From assembly GCA_944324075.1 (NCBI GenBank), contig CALUUZ010000007.1, positions 1 through 64,000 on the forward strand: a DNA stretch of 64,000 nt, written 5' to 3'. The notes beneath the pieces were generated by a model that was not told the origin of the DNA, ran no database searches, and worked only from the letters and a program-made list of their open reading frames with translations. Of the stretch, positions 45,162-54,791 are shown piece by piece. Position 1 is the first letter of the stretch; every line of letters begins with the position of its first letter. The position numbers and the translations under genes are program-made. This DNA comes from Candidatus Mailhella excrementigallinarum (lineage in GTDB: Bacteria; Desulfobacterota; Desulfovibrionia; Desulfovibrionales; Desulfovibrionaceae).

Positions 45162-45911
45162 TCAGGCCGTAACAATCTTGGTAAAACTTTCAGCCTGCAA
45201 AGAAGCACCTCCTACCAGCACTCCATCCACATTGTCAAGGGCAAGGATGGTGGCGGCATTCTCCGGCTTGACACTTCCTCCATATAAAAGAGGCACTTCC
45301 CTCACCCTGCCGAAATGTTTTTCCAGCAGATTTGCCGCCAGAGTGTGAGCTTTCATTATATCTTCCGGCCCGGCACTTCTGCCTGTGCCAATGGCCCATA
45401 CAGGCTCGTAGGCTACAGCCAGATGGGCTATCGCCGTCTCCGGCACCTCGGTCAGCGCGCGGGAAAGCTGGCGTTCCAGTACGGCAGACACCTCGCCGTT
45501 TTCACGTTCCTGAAGTGTTTCTCCCACACACAGCATGACATCAAGGCCTTTCTCCAGTGCAAATCGCAGCTTATTTCCGATGAATTCATCGTTTTCTCCC
45601 AGCAGATGACGCCGTTCAGAGTGTCCGACAAGCACCCATGAGGCTCCGGCTGCCCTGATCATGTCTGGTGAAATTTCTCCGGTAAAAGCTCCATTTTCCG
45701 CCGGATACATATTCTGTGCGCCTATATAGCCGCCCTGCAGCGAACGCATTGCTGCTGCCGCAGCCTCCAGTGCCGTAAACGGCGCGAAAACCAGAATTTC
45801 GCTTCCGGCAGGGGCGCTCCCTCCCAGCAGCTTTGACAAATGCTCAATAGTTGCAGCAGCTTCTTCAGAGGTTTTGTACATCTTCCAGTTAGCTGCCATG
45901 AGTCTACGCAT
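45162..45911 (-). CDS. tpiA: Triosephosphate isomerase
   Basis: 249 residues with all catalytic elements: AANWKMYK (Asn, Lys), GHSERRH (His), AYEPVWAIGTG (Glu and loop 6) and LYGGSVKPEN. It interconverts DHAP and glyceraldehyde 3-phosphate in glycolysis and gluconeogenesis. The start at 45911 (MRRLMAANWK) is used; MAANWK twelve bases later is also possible. Confidence 0.97.
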   Translation of the reverse strand: MRRLMAANWKMYKTSEEAAATIEHLSKLLGGSAPAGSEILVFAPFTALEAAAAAMRSLQGGYIGAQNMYPAENGAFTGEISPDMIRAAGASWVLVGHSERRHLLGENDEFIGNKLRFALEKGLDVMLCVGETLQERENGEVSAVLERQLSRALTEVPETAIAHLAVAYEPVWAIGTGRSAGPEDIMKAHTLAANLLEKHFGRVREVPLLYGGSVKPENAATILALDNVDGVLVGGASLQAESFTKIVTA

Positions 45912-46106
45912 GTGAATCCACCTGTCAGTTGATGCATTTTGTTCATGAAGCAGCGATCAGGATAGGGCATAACGCGCTATCCCGCAAGTTTCTGGTATTC
46001 GGTACGGCAAGAACATTTTTATGATTGAAAAGGACCGGCATGCTTCTCCGCTCTGACCCGGCAGATTTTATCTCCATATTGGAGGATGACTTTATCCTGC
46101 ATTTTT

Positions 46107-46943
46107 CTATGCCGTGGCGGAATGCATTTCCTGCCGGTCTGACCTCGCGCGGATATGATCAGGCGTATCAAGACGGATAAGCCTGATCTCCCGTGCCAGT
46201 CCACTTTCATCATCAATGTCAAGAAACGCCCCATTAAGAGAGGGCGGACCTGATGCCGCCTTAAACGAAACTGGTCGCCTGGACAAAAACCGCTCAAGCG
46301 TCAGGGCTGCATCCATCCCGAGAGAGGAAACCTCTACTCCGCACATTCCCAGATCTGTAAGATACGCTGTGCCTTGCGGCAGTATCTGTGCGTCAGCGCA
46401 CTGCACATGGGTGTGGGTTCCCAGAACAGCGCTGACTTTTCCATCCAAGGCAAGCCCGAGAGTTTTCTTCTCGCTTGTCGCTTCGGCGTGAAAATCAATC
46501 AGTCTGATTCTGGTTGCGCCGGATTCGTCCAGTTCCCTGACCCAGTCAAACGCAGTTCGAAAAGGACAGGGCAGAGGCTCCATATACGTCAGACCTTGCA
46601 GGTTGCACAGAGCGATCTCACGTCCGTCGGCAAGGGTATAAACGGCGTATCCTCTGCCCGGAGCATCCGGATAGTTTGCCGGGCGCAGGACACGCGCGTC
46701 GCTGTCCATACGGCAGCAGAGTTCCCGGTGCTTCCAGATATGGTTGCCTCCAGTCACTGCGTCAACTCCGCAGGAAAGGATTTCATCAAGGGTTTCACGG
46801 GTCAGACCAATTCCTCCAGCCGCGTTTTCACCATTGGCAAATACAAAGTCAACGGCAAGTTCACGCCTCAGACACACGACATGTTTTTTCAGAACCTGTC
46901 TGCCCGGTTTGCCGACCACATCACCAAATGCGAGAATTTTCAT
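46107..46943 (-). CDS. YmdB-family metallophosphoesterase (2',3'-cyclic nucleotide phosphodiesterase)
   Basis: 278 residues with the metal-binding motifs FGDVVGKPG, NGENAAGGIG, TGGNHIWKH and GTHTHVQCADA that define the TIGR00282/YmdB family. Firmicute members hydrolyse 2',3'-cAMP and cooperate with RNase Y. The start overlaps the stop of the upstream membrane HD-domain gene as ATGA, so the two products are made together. Confidence 0.9.
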   Translation of the reverse strand: MKILAFGDVVGKPGRQVLKKHVVCLRRELAVDFVFANGENAAGGIGLTRETLDEILSCGVDAVTGGNHIWKHRELCCRMDSDARVLRPANYPDAPGRGYAVYTLADGREIALCNLQGLTYMEPLPCPFRTAFDWVRELDESGATRIRLIDFHAEATSEKKTLGLALDGKVSAVLGTHTHVQCADAQILPQGTAYLTDLGMCGVEVSSLGMDAALTLERFLSRRPVSFKAASGPPSLNGAFLDIDDESGLAREIRLIRLDTPDHIRARSDRQEMHSATA

Positions 46944-47998
46944 CGGGAGACTCTCCTGCTTCCTCCTGACACGGCCGTCTCCTGAGGGGCTTCGTTCAGC
47001 ACCCCCCGCAGAAAGGCAACGGAGGCTCGAATCTCCGGCGTATCAGGAAGCCCGGAAAATATTTTTTCCAGATGTCCGCTTGCACGCAGCATCTTCCGTG
47101 TGATGGGAAAACGCAGTTCATGGGCCCAGGTGCCAAGCAGCAGACGAAAATCATTGACATAATGCAGATCGCGATAGGATACGACCCGCCCGGCAAGTAC
47201 ATCTCTGATTACTGTCGGAGAACAGGCTTCCGGCCTGTTCTGTACATGCAGAAAAACAGCATCATTTTCAGGCAGGGCCTGTTCAAAATGCGCCACCATG
47301 ATTGAAATGATGTCCAACTTGTCGGCATCACGCACCATGTCCGTTACCAGGCGCGCGTCCGGCGTCAGACGCTCAGGAAGAACACTGCGGTTATGCAGGA
47401 GTACGGCGGTCTGCGCGAGTGCTCGTACTCGCGGCGTTTCCCCGATCAGAAAGCCTTTTTTCTTCAGTACCTTTAGGCTGAGATGTGCGTGATTGACCGA
47501 TGCTGCGTCCACGAAGGTGCGATATTGGCAAAACTGCGGAAAACGTCCGCAATCGTGATACAGACCGGCAAGCAGTCCCGCCCGGGCGATATCGTCCGGC
47601 AGGTGCTCGGTTCGAACTATATTCTCCACATGGGTATAGACACGGAGCGAGTGTGCTTCCTTAAGGCGGATGGGCGCATCCTCAGTTCTGTTTGTGATAA
47701 AGTTCGCCGCATAACTCCGAAAAAGGGAACAATGCTCATCAAAAGAAAGAAGGTGCTCCGGCGAAAGGGAAATGTCCCGGGCAGGCGGATACTGCATGTC
47801 AAGTTGAAAGCGCTCCTTTCGAGCCTGTCGTTCAGCTTCTTCTTCCGCTCTGATGCGTCGATTTTCCTCATCCCACCGGGGATCGCGCAGAATACCGTGC
47901 GGACCATACAAAAAGCGCAGCAGCAGGGCGACGCCCCCCAGCAGAACCGCCATGACCATATAACCGCCCCAGCGACTGCCCATCAATTCTTCAATCAT
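46940..47998 (-). CDS. Membrane-anchored HD-domain phosphohydrolase
   Basis: About 352 residues. One N-terminal transmembrane helix (YMVMAVLLGGVALLLRFLYG), a charged linker (RAEEEAERQARKERFQ), then an HD domain with the His-Asp pair in GLYHDCGRFPQF and a later RDADKLD. The ATG at 47998 has GAGGA upstream and is preferred to one 30 bases earlier. The plan (membrane helix, charged linker, HD domain) recalls RNase Y, though no KH domain is visible. It overlaps the YmdB-family gene. Confidence 0.8.
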   Translation of the reverse strand: MIEELMGSRWGGYMVMAVLLGGVALLLRFLYGPHGILRDPRWDEENRRIRAEEEAERQARKERFQLDMQYPPARDISLSPEHLLSFDEHCSLFRSYAANFITNRTEDAPIRLKEAHSLRVYTHVENIVRTEHLPDDIARAGLLAGLYHDCGRFPQFCQYRTFVDAASVNHAHLSLKVLKKKGFLIGETPRVRALAQTAVLLHNRSVLPERLTPDARLVTDMVRDADKLDIISIMVAHFEQALPENDAVFLHVQNRPEACSPTVIRDVLAGRVVSYRDLHYVNDFRLLLGTWAHELRFPITRKMLRASGHLEKIFSGLPDTPEIRASVAFLRGVLNEAPQETAVSGGSRRVSR

Positions 47999-48146
47999 AA
48001 AAAATTCCTCATGATGTTCTCCTAGCATATAGTCCCGGGTAGTTCAGGGCAAGAGGCACGCCACCCGGGACGATTGTGCCCCATACGGCCCTGTGCTAGA
48101 CTCTCCACATCAGCATTACCACGAATTTTGTAACGGGAACTTTCTC

Positions 48147-51100
48147 ATGTCCGATTTTGTTCACTTGCACTGCCATACCGAATACAGCCTCCTGGATGGA
48201 GCCATTCGTATTGAGGATTTGTGCAGACGGGCCAAGGATTTCGGTATGCCCGCCGCGGCTATCACCGATCATGGAAATATGTTCGGAGCCGCCTATTTTT
48301 ACAAAGCCTGCCATGATGTGGGCATTCATCCGATCATGGGATGCGAGGTGTATGTCACCCGCGATCATACCGACTGCAGTTCAGAATTCGCCAGAGTCCG
48401 TCATCACCTTATTCTGCTTGCCCAGAACAGCATCGGCTATCAGAATCTCCTGCACATGGTCAGCCAAAGCTGGCTGAAAGGCTTTCATTACAAGCCACGT
48501 GTGGACAAGGATATCCTGCGACGGCACAGTGAGGGAATCATCGCGCTGTCGGCCTGTCTGGCCGGAGAAATTCCCCGCACACTGCTGGGAGAAAATCGTT
48601 TTATTCCCGGAGGAGGAACCTTTGAGGATGCCATTGCGCTGACAAAGGAATATTCCTCCATCTATCCCGGGCGCTTTTATCTGGAGGTTCAATCCAATAC
48701 GCTTCCCCAGCAGGATCGGCTCAATGGAAAACTTCTGGAGTTGGCGGATGCCACCAGGCTGCCCCTGGTGGCCACCAATGACTGCCATTATCTGGAAGCT
48801 GCCGATGTTGAAGCCCATGATATTCTGCTCTGCATCCAGACCCAGGCCAAAGTTGATGACGCCAAGCGCATGCGGTTCGATGCCAAGGATTTGTATTACA
48901 AGTCGGCAGAAGAAATGCAGACCGCGTTTTCTCATGTGCCGGAAGCTGTCTCCAACACGGTGAAAATCGCTGAGCTGTGCGCAGGGCTGGAAATCCAGAT
49001 GCATGCTCCGCCTTATCATTTTCCTGTATATGATCTGCCTGAGGGAATGACTCTGGATCAGGAATTCTGCCGTCTGGCGCGGGAAGGTCTGGAGCAGAGG
49101 ATGCGCAAACATCCTGACAGGGACAAAATCAACCCGGAAGTGTATCGGGAACGCCTGGAAATGGAACTCAAAGTCATTTGTGACATGGGATTCCCCGGCT
49201 ATTTCCTTATTGTGCAGGACTTCATCAACTGGGCCAAGAACAACGGGATCCCGGTAGGTCCGGGACGCGGATCGGCTGCGGGATCCGTTGTGGCATGGTC
49301 GCTGCGCATCACCAATCTTGATCCGCTGCCATACCATCTTTTCTTCGAGCGATTCTTGAATATTGAACGTATCAGCATGCCTGATATCGATGTGGATTTC
49401 TGCGAAGACAGGCGGCTGGAGGTGCTTGAATATGTAACGCACAAGTATGGGAAGAGCAAAGTTTCCCAGATAGCCACATTTGGAAAGATGAAGGCCAAGG
49501 CGGTGGTGCGCGACGTTGGCAGGGCGCTTGGCATGTCCTTCAATGATACCTCCCGCATTGCCAAGCTTATTCCCGCCGATCTCAAGATGACCCTTAAAAA
49601 GGCCCTGGCCGAAGTGTCTGAACTGGCTGAACTGTATAAAACCGACCCATCCATCAGGAAGCTTTTTGATATTTCCATGCGTCTGGAAGGCCTGTCCCGA
49701 CATGCCTCCACACATGCCGCCGGCGTGGTCGTGGCCGATTTGGACATGGACGATTATCTTCCGCTGTTCAAAGGAAAAAAAGACGAACTTGTAGCTCAGT
49801 TCGACATGAAGAATGTGGAAAAGGTCGGCCTGGTCAAGTTCGACTTTCTTGGTCTGCGTACCATGACACTCATCCACCGGGCACTGGAGAATATAGAGCG
49901 GCAGGGCAAGGAGGTCCCGGATCTGGATAATCTTCCGCTGAACGATCTCAGCGTGTATGATCTTTACACCAAGGGAGATACGGATGGCATCTTTCAGGTG
50001 GAAAGTTCAGGGATGCGCAAATACTTGCGCATGCTTAAGCCCAACTGTTTTGAAGACCTCATAGCCATGCTGGCGCTGTATCGTCCCGGTCCGCTCAATT
50101 CAGGTATGGTTGACGAGTTCATCAAGCGCAAACATGGAGAAATCGAGGTATCCTATCCTCTGCCGGAACTCGAAAACTGCCTGAAAGATACATATGGAGT
50201 TATCGTCTATCAGGAACAGGTAATGCAAATCGCCCAGATTACCGCGAGATATACGCTGGGAGGGGCAGACCTGCTGCGCCGCGCCATGGGCAAGAAAAAA
50301 CCGGAGGAGATGGCCAAGCAGCGTGGTATTTTTCTGGAAGGCGCGCTTTCCCGCGATGTGCCGGAAGGTAAGGCGAATGAAATTTTCGATCTTATGGAAA
50401 AGTTCGCCGAGTATGGGTTCAACAAGGCCCATAGCGCCGCATATGCGCTGATTTCCTACCATACGGCCTTTCTCAAGCTTTACTATAAAGTGGAATTCAT
50501 GGCGGCGCTGCTCAGTTCGGAAATTGGAAACCAGGACAAAATCCTTAAATATATCGCTGCATGTCGTGATATGGGGATTGAAGTTATGCCGCCCGACGTT
50601 CAGCGGAGTTACCGGGCGTTTTCCGCATATGGTGAGGCGATTATCTATGGACTGGGCGGGATAAAGAACGTGGGCGATGAAGCCATTAATGAAATTGTCA
50701 GCGCGCGGGAGCAGGGGGGGGAATATAAATCTCTGCTTGAGCTTTGCCTGCGTGTCAATCTGCGCAAGGTGACCAAGCGTGTTCTTGAAAGCCTGATCAA
50801 AGGCGGAGCCTGCGACTGTTTCAATGTCAGCCGTGCTGGATTGCTGGCCGGCCTTGACGTGGTCGTGGCCCGTGCCCAGAAGAAGCAGAAGGAAAAACAG
50901 TCCAATCAGGCTTCTCTGCTGGCCTTCGCTCCGGTCAAGGAAGAGCGTCCTGCGGGCGGCATAGGATTCGACTGCCCGGAAAAGGATACGCCGGAATGGG
51001 ATGACGATCAGCGCCTTGGCTTTGAAAAGGAATCTCTTGGCTTTTATCTGACGAGTCATCCTCTCCAGCCTTTCCGACGGGACATGCTGCGCCTCGGTTT

Positions 51101-51674
51101 GAGTACTCTGGAAGAGGTGCGGGATGCCAAAGGGCAGGTGAAGGTTGGGGTACTTGTAACATCCGTGCGGGAAATCCTGACTAAAAAGGGCGATCGCATG
51201 GCATTTGTTCAAATTGAAGATCTTACCGGTCATGGTGAGGTCACTTTTTTCCCAAAGACATACGCATCGTTGCGAGAAGTTCTGAATGCCGATCGTGCGC
51301 TCATTGAGCTGACCGCCACAGCAGATCTGAAAGAAGACGAAAACTCTTTCGACGAAGACGAGGATACGGAAGATTCCGTCAAGGAAGTCAAGCTGCTGGG
51401 AGATTCCGCAAGAACTCTGCTTGACGCCTGTGCCGAGAGCGAACATCCCGTTTTGATCCCATATCCTCCCCAGTGCACCAGGCAGGAAGACATTGTCGAA
51501 TTTCAAACTATTCTGGACAAGCATAAAGGGACGTCACAGGTGCAGATCCATTTTACACTGGATGGGAAATATTGTGTCATGGAACTGGGACCTCGCTGGC
51601 GTGTCCAGTCCGGTCCTCAGTTCCACAGAGACATTGAAGAATGGATAAAAAGCAAGCAGGCTCTGGAAGTCTGA
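48147..51674 (+). CDS. dnaE: DNA polymerase III alpha subunit
   Basis: About 1175 residues. The N-terminal PHP domain begins FVHLHCHTEYSLLDGA; the polymerase core has PGRGSAAGSVVAW, the catalytic PDIDVDFCEDRR, and YQEQVMQIAQ; helix-hairpin-helix and OB-fold regions follow. Replicative polymerase. The ATG at 48147 is chosen because the PHP domain starts directly after it. A run of acidic residues (DEDEDTEDS) near residue 1070 is notable. queD follows by 17 bases. Confidence 0.97.
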   Translation: MSDFVHLHCHTEYSLLDGAIRIEDLCRRAKDFGMPAAAITDHGNMFGAAYFYKACHDVGIHPIMGCEVYVTRDHTDCSSEFARVRHHLILLAQNSIGYQNLLHMVSQSWLKGFHYKPRVDKDILRRHSEGIIALSACLAGEIPRTLLGENRFIPGGGTFEDAIALTKEYSSIYPGRFYLEVQSNTLPQQDRLNGKLLELADATRLPLVATNDCHYLEAADVEAHDILLCIQTQAKVDDAKRMRFDAKDLYYKSAEEMQTAFSHVPEAVSNTVKIAELCAGLEIQMHAPPYHFPVYDLPEGMTLDQEFCRLAREGLEQRMRKHPDRDKINPEVYRERLEMELKVICDMGFPGYFLIVQDFINWAKNNGIPVGPGRGSAAGSVVAWSLRITNLDPLPYHLFFERFLNIERISMPDIDVDFCEDRRLEVLEYVTHKYGKSKVSQIATFGKMKAKAVVRDVGRALGMSFNDTSRIAKLIPADLKMTLKKALAEVSELAELYKTDPSIRKLFDISMRLEGLSRHASTHAAGVVVADLDMDDYLPLFKGKKDELVAQFDMKNVEKVGLVKFDFLGLRTMTLIHRALENIERQGKEVPDLDNLPLNDLSVYDLYTKGDTDGIFQVESSGMRKYLRMLKPNCFEDLIAMLALYRPGPLNSGMVDEFIKRKHGEIEVSYPLPELENCLKDTYGVIVYQEQVMQIAQITARYTLGGADLLRRAMGKKKPEEMAKQRGIFLEGALSRDVPEGKANEIFDLMEKFAEYGFNKAHSAAYALISYHTAFLKLYYKVEFMAALLSSEIGNQDKILKYIAACRDMGIEVMPPDVQRSYRAFSAYGEAIIYGLGGIKNVGDEAINEIVSAREQGGEYKSLLELCLRVNLRKVTKRVLESLIKGGACDCFNVSRAGLLAGLDVVVARAQKKQKEKQSNQASLLAFAPVKEERPAGGIGFDCPEKDTPEWDDDQRLGFEKESLGFYLTSHPLQPFRRDMLRLGLSTLEEVRDAKGQVKVGVLVTSVREILTKKGDRMAFVQIEDLTGHGEVTFFPKTYASLREVLNADRALIELTATADLKEDENSFDEDEDTEDSVKEVKLLGDSARTLLDACAESEHPVLIPYPPQCTRQEDIVEFQTILDKHKGTSQVQIHFTLDGKYCVMELGPRWRVQSGPQFHRDIEEWIKSKQALEV

Positions 51675-51691
51675 ACTGCAGGAGCGGATAT

Positions 51692-52078
51692 ATGAAAACC
51701 CCCGTCTGGTATCTCACCGTGCGCGGCGAATTTTCTGCTGCACATGCCTTGCGCCATTACCATGGCAAATGCGAAAACATGCATGGCCATAACTATGGTG
51801 CAGAACTCACTGTACGCGGAGAAGAGCTGACTCCGGACACAGAACTGGCCATGGACTTTTCACAGCTGAAAAAAATATTCAGGGAAGTGCTGGAACAGCT
51901 TGATCACCACATCCTGAACGAAATGTCTCCATTTGATGTCATCAATCCGTCTTCGGAGAACCTTGCCCGGCATATATGGAAGCAGATGACTCCCCGTCTG
52001 GCGGGGTCTCCTGTGGAATTATACAGTGTGACCGTCAGTGAGAAGTCGGCTCAGTCTGCCACATATCGTGAGGAATAA
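51692..52078 (+). CDS. queD: 6-carboxy-5,6,7,8-tetrahydropterin synthase
   Basis: 128 residues. Zinc ligands and the catalytic cysteine are visible in FSAAHALRHYHGKCENMHGH and DHHILNE, with the catalytic glutamate near the end (SVTVSEKS). QueD makes carboxytetrahydropterin from dihydroneopterin triphosphate in queuosine synthesis. GGAG stands before the ATG at 51692. It may share the dnaE transcript. Confidence 0.93.
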   Translation: MKTPVWYLTVRGEFSAAHALRHYHGKCENMHGHNYGAELTVRGEELTPDTELAMDFSQLKKIFREVLEQLDHHILNEMSPFDVINPSSENLARHIWKQMTPRLAGSPVELYSVTVSEKSAQSATYREE

Positions 52079-52149
52079 GAGAGGAATAAGAAAGGATATT
52101 GTTCTGGAATGTAGTTAATTTCTATTTCTTGATATAATCAAAAAGCAAG

Positions 52150-52183
52150 GGTGGAGTCCGTTTACGGGGAACTCCACCTTTTT
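52150..52183 (+). terminator. Terminator after queD
   Basis: GTGGAGT (52151-52157) pairs with ACTCCAC (52171-52177) with flanking G-C pairing, followed by CTTTTTC. From 52184 to 52320 I see no convincing gene. Confidence 0.75.
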
Positions 52184-52320
52184 CTTCTCCATATGAACGC
52201 AACCTCTGGAGCCTTGACCGCCGGGGAAGCGGGCGTGGCGAGTTCCCTAGCCGCAGCATTTTGCGCGCAAAGCTCATGTCGACAAGGTCGAGCCGCGTCA
52301 GCAGGAGGTTGCGACATACT

Positions 52321-53478
52321 CTATGGAAGCACCTTTCCAGCCATATTCCCGAATTCCAGCGCACTATCCGGCACAACGGATGCGCCCGGTACGGTGTCTG
52401 TTTCCGGGTTGGCTGCTGCCCAGGCAAACCAGAATGCATAAATGCCGAATTTTTCCGTCATGAAAGCACCTTGCAGGTTGCCCTGCACGCACTGCCCCTG
52501 AGCGTTCCAGATGCTTCTGGTCATGATATCCTGAATTTGTCCATCCTTCCAAGTAAAGAGAGCAGGTGGCCTGCCGTCCCAAATACTGCGCACAAAAATG
52601 CGTGCGACATCAAGTTTCTCATCGTGGATGGCCACCAGAGGCACTAAGCCGGAAAAAAAATTCACGACCTTCCGTTTGCGGACATAATTAATATCGATCC
52701 CAATGAGATTCTTATCAACTTCAAGACCAATAACCTGAGTTTTGGGATACATCCGACTATCAAGCCGCTGAAGGGGATACAGGATGCGTTCATCATTATA
52801 ATAATTATCCCCCGGAATAAGATAGGAACCATAGGGATCACGATTATAATTACGAAATCCTCCCCGTGGCGTCTGCATTACTTTAACATTTTCTTTCTCA
52901 CGATATACCTCTCGCGCATATTTCCAGCGTGTCCAGTAGCATGGGAGAATGTCCAGACCGGTTCCTTTTAAAGGACCGTCAAAGGCCATTCCCCATATCT
53001 GCGACCAAAGACTTCCGGTATTGCGATCTATCAGGGTAGTATTGCTGTTAAACAACCGCCCATCTGCGTCAAAAATGAGGTTCTGCTGTTCAGCCCTTGC
53101 ATAATAGACAGCAAGAGAACCGCTAAGAGGTGAATAGGAGATGCAATACGGTTCTCCCTTGATGACTTCATTTACCACCTCATGCCAGACCAGTACCTTC
53201 TGAGGATAGATGTGTACCGCATCGGGCAGGGGGACAATAAAGACAGGATCGTCTGGCTCGAGGCTCATCAGAGCTTCATTCATGGGTAAAACGGCATAGT
53301 TGTTGATGGAAGGGATATCTCCATGCCCGATCCCCGTCTGGGTGAGTGCATCAGGAATATCCTCCAGTTCAGTCAAGCTGCGCGGAAGTGCCAGAGCTGA
53401 GGGAGGAACAAGAAAGACTGACAGAGAGGCAGCCGTGACAACTATTTTTAACAGCATTTTTATGTGTACAGTTTTCAT
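52321..53478 (-). CDS. DUF3179-containing secreted protein
   Basis: About 385 residues. An N-terminal signal (MLLKIVVTAASLSVFLVPPS) is followed by a DUF3179 domain, recognised by VWHEVVNEVIKGEPYCISYS, LSGSLAVYYAR and LWSQIWGMAFDGPLKG. The family is common in bacteria and lacks an established function. The start is uncertain: ATG 53478 is the best fit for a signal peptide, but the frame is open to 53556, close to the left border of the Microviridae prophage, so integration may have trimmed its upstream region. Confidence 0.75.
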   Translation of the reverse strand: MKTVHIKMLLKIVVTAASLSVFLVPPSALALPRSLTELEDIPDALTQTGIGHGDIPSINNYAVLPMNEALMSLEPDDPVFIVPLPDAVHIYPQKVLVWHEVVNEVIKGEPYCISYSPLSGSLAVYYARAEQQNLIFDADGRLFNSNTTLIDRNTGSLWSQIWGMAFDGPLKGTGLDILPCYWTRWKYAREVYREKENVKVMQTPRGGFRNYNRDPYGSYLIPGDNYYNDERILYPLQRLDSRMYPKTQVIGLEVDKNLIGIDINYVRKRKVVNFFSGLVPLVAIHDEKLDVARIFVRSIWDGRPPALFTWKDGQIQDIMTRSIWNAQGQCVQGNLQGAFMTEKFGIYAFWFAWAAANPETDTVPGASVVPDSALEFGNMAGKVLP

Positions 53479-53564
53479 GGCAAACAAGTAGCGCAAAGCT
53501 CGCAAGGGAGCAAGTTCGGTATCTGGCAGGACTAGTAAGAGTGAGAGGGCATTCATGTTTTAAA

Positions 53565-53592
53565 AGTTTACATAATTTACATTATAGGACAT
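53565..53592 (+). other. Left dif-like site
   Basis: AGTTTACATAA (XerC-type arm), TTTACA (central region), TTATAGGACAT (XerD-type arm): the CATAA-N6-TTAT architecture of dif. It lies 40 bases before the first prophage gene. Confidence 0.55.
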
Positions 53593-53632
53593 TCCTACGG
53601 ACTTTTTTTAAACCTTTAAATCTGGAGGCTCT

Positions 53633-53806
53633 ATGAATCCGTGGGATGCTTGCTTGAAGGCAACAGATTCTCGGACTGGCAAGGATTATTTGGTTTTTTC
53701 TTGGGAAAAAGATTTGTTGGATGATGCTTTTTTGATTGAACCTTGTAGCTCGGAAGATTTTTTCCGGCTTTGTCGTGAGAGGTGCTATTATGGCTTATCG
53801 TCGTAG
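53633..53806 (+). CDS. Small prophage protein, 57 residues
   Basis: Starts MNPWDACLKATDSRTGKDY behind a good GGAGG. It is acidic, with four cysteines and no known motif. Its 3' end overlaps the next ORF by 17 bases. It is the first gene of the prophage and might be an early or regulatory protein. I cannot name a family. Confidence 0.6.
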   Translation: MNPWDACLKATDSRTGKDYLVFSWEKDLLDDAFLIEPCSSEDFFRLCRERCYYGLSS

Positions 53807-53882
53807 AGGTCGTCGTCGTGGTCGTAGAGGTCGCCGCCGCATCCGTCGCGTTTTCGCCCGTCGCGCTGGCATCCGTATGTGA
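53790..53882 (+). CDS. Arginine-rich DNA-packaging peptide (J/VP8-like)
   Basis: 30 residues, about half arginine (MAYRRRGRRRGRRGRRRIRR, then VFARRAGIRM). Microviridae encode such a basic peptide (protein J of phiX174, ORF8/VP8 of gokushoviruses) that neutralises the packaged single-stranded genome. GAGAGG precedes the ATG. It starts inside the previous gene in another frame. Confidence 0.85.
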   Translation: MAYRRRGRRRGRRGRRRIRRVFARRAGIRM

Positions 53883-53894
53883 GGCAGATAAGAT

Positions 53895-54791
53895 GTGCTT
53901 TGTAAAAGCCCATTTGTGCGCGATCCATCTGGCAAGGTTTTCAAGGCTTCGATTTTGTCTGGCCTGAAGGAACTTGGGCAGGAAATTGCTCTGCAAGGTG
54001 TTCCTTTTCCCTGCGGTCAATGTCTGCCCTGCCGGATAAACAAGCGTCGTGTCTGGACGCATCGACTCATGCTTGAAAGTTACTGTCATGCGGCTTCTTC
54101 ATTTGTTACTCTTACTTATAACGATGATTTTGTTCCAACTGACGGTTCTTTATCTAAGCGCCACATTCAACTTTTTTTGAAGCGTCTTCGTAAACAGCTT
54201 GGTGATGCAAAAATCCGTTATTATTGTGCCGGTGAATATGGTGAAAAAACTCTGCGTCCTCATTATCATTTGATTATTTTCGGTTTGTCCCCCGATGTGA
54301 CTACGGAAGAGATTATTGAGAAATGTTGGCCGTATGGTTTTATCACTGTTGACCCTTGTGTTTTTGAGACAGTGCAATATGTAGCCGGTTATGTCACCAA
54401 GAAGATTATCCGTAAAGGTGATTTCCGTGAAAAAGAGTTCGCACTTATGTCGCGCAAGCCCGGTATTGGTTATCCTGCTCTTGGTAAACTTGCTGAACTT
54501 CTTGAACAACCTGCTTTTCGTTCTTTTCTACAACTGAAAGGAGATATTCCTGATGGCCTCAAACATGGCAATCGTTTTCTTCCTTTTGGCCGTTATCTTC
54601 GTGACAAGCTCCGTACCATATTCGATTGTAACGGTGATATCGACGGCTTTCTGAATGAGATGAAATGCAAGTGGTTTGAAGCTCGTACCAAGAATCTGAA
54701 TCTTGCAGAGTTGCTTATCAAAGAGTCTGAGCAGCGTAATAGACAGATTGAAGCCCGTTTTAAGATTTACAATAATCGAGGTAAACTGTGA
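53895..54791 (+). CDS. VP4 replication initiation protein
   Basis: 298 residues from a GTG. Features of gokushovirus VP4: CGQCLPCRINKRR with paired cysteines at 40-46, LTYNDDFVP, the HUH metal-binding motif RPHYHLIIFG at 121-130, and YVAGYVTKK at 162-170 holding the nucleophilic tyrosine. It nicks the double-stranded replicative form to start rolling-circle replication. It overlaps VP1 by four bases (GTGA). Confidence 0.95.
   Translation: MLCKSPFVRDPSGKVFKASILSGLKELGQEIALQGVPFPCGQCLPCRINKRRVWTHRLMLESYCHAASSFVTLTYNDDFVPTDGSLSKRHIQLFLKRLRKQLGDAKIRYYCAGEYGEKTLRPHYHLIIFGLSPDVTTEEIIEKCWPYGFITVDPCVFETVQYVAGYVTKKIIRKGDFREKEFALMSRKPGIGYPALGKLAELLEQPAFRSFLQLKGDIPDGLKHGNRFLPFGRYLRDKLRTIFDCNGDIDGFLNEMKCKWFEARTKNLNLAELLIKESEQRNRQIEARFKIYNNRGKL

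Noticed and set aside
48381-49877. Minus-strand open frames of nearly 500 codons (also 50100-51524)
   Set aside because: Antisense to dnaE, which is unambiguous.
52122-52441. Short open frames on both strands after queD
   Set aside because: No ribosome binding sites or motifs; they overlap the queD terminator and the 3' end of the DUF3179 gene.
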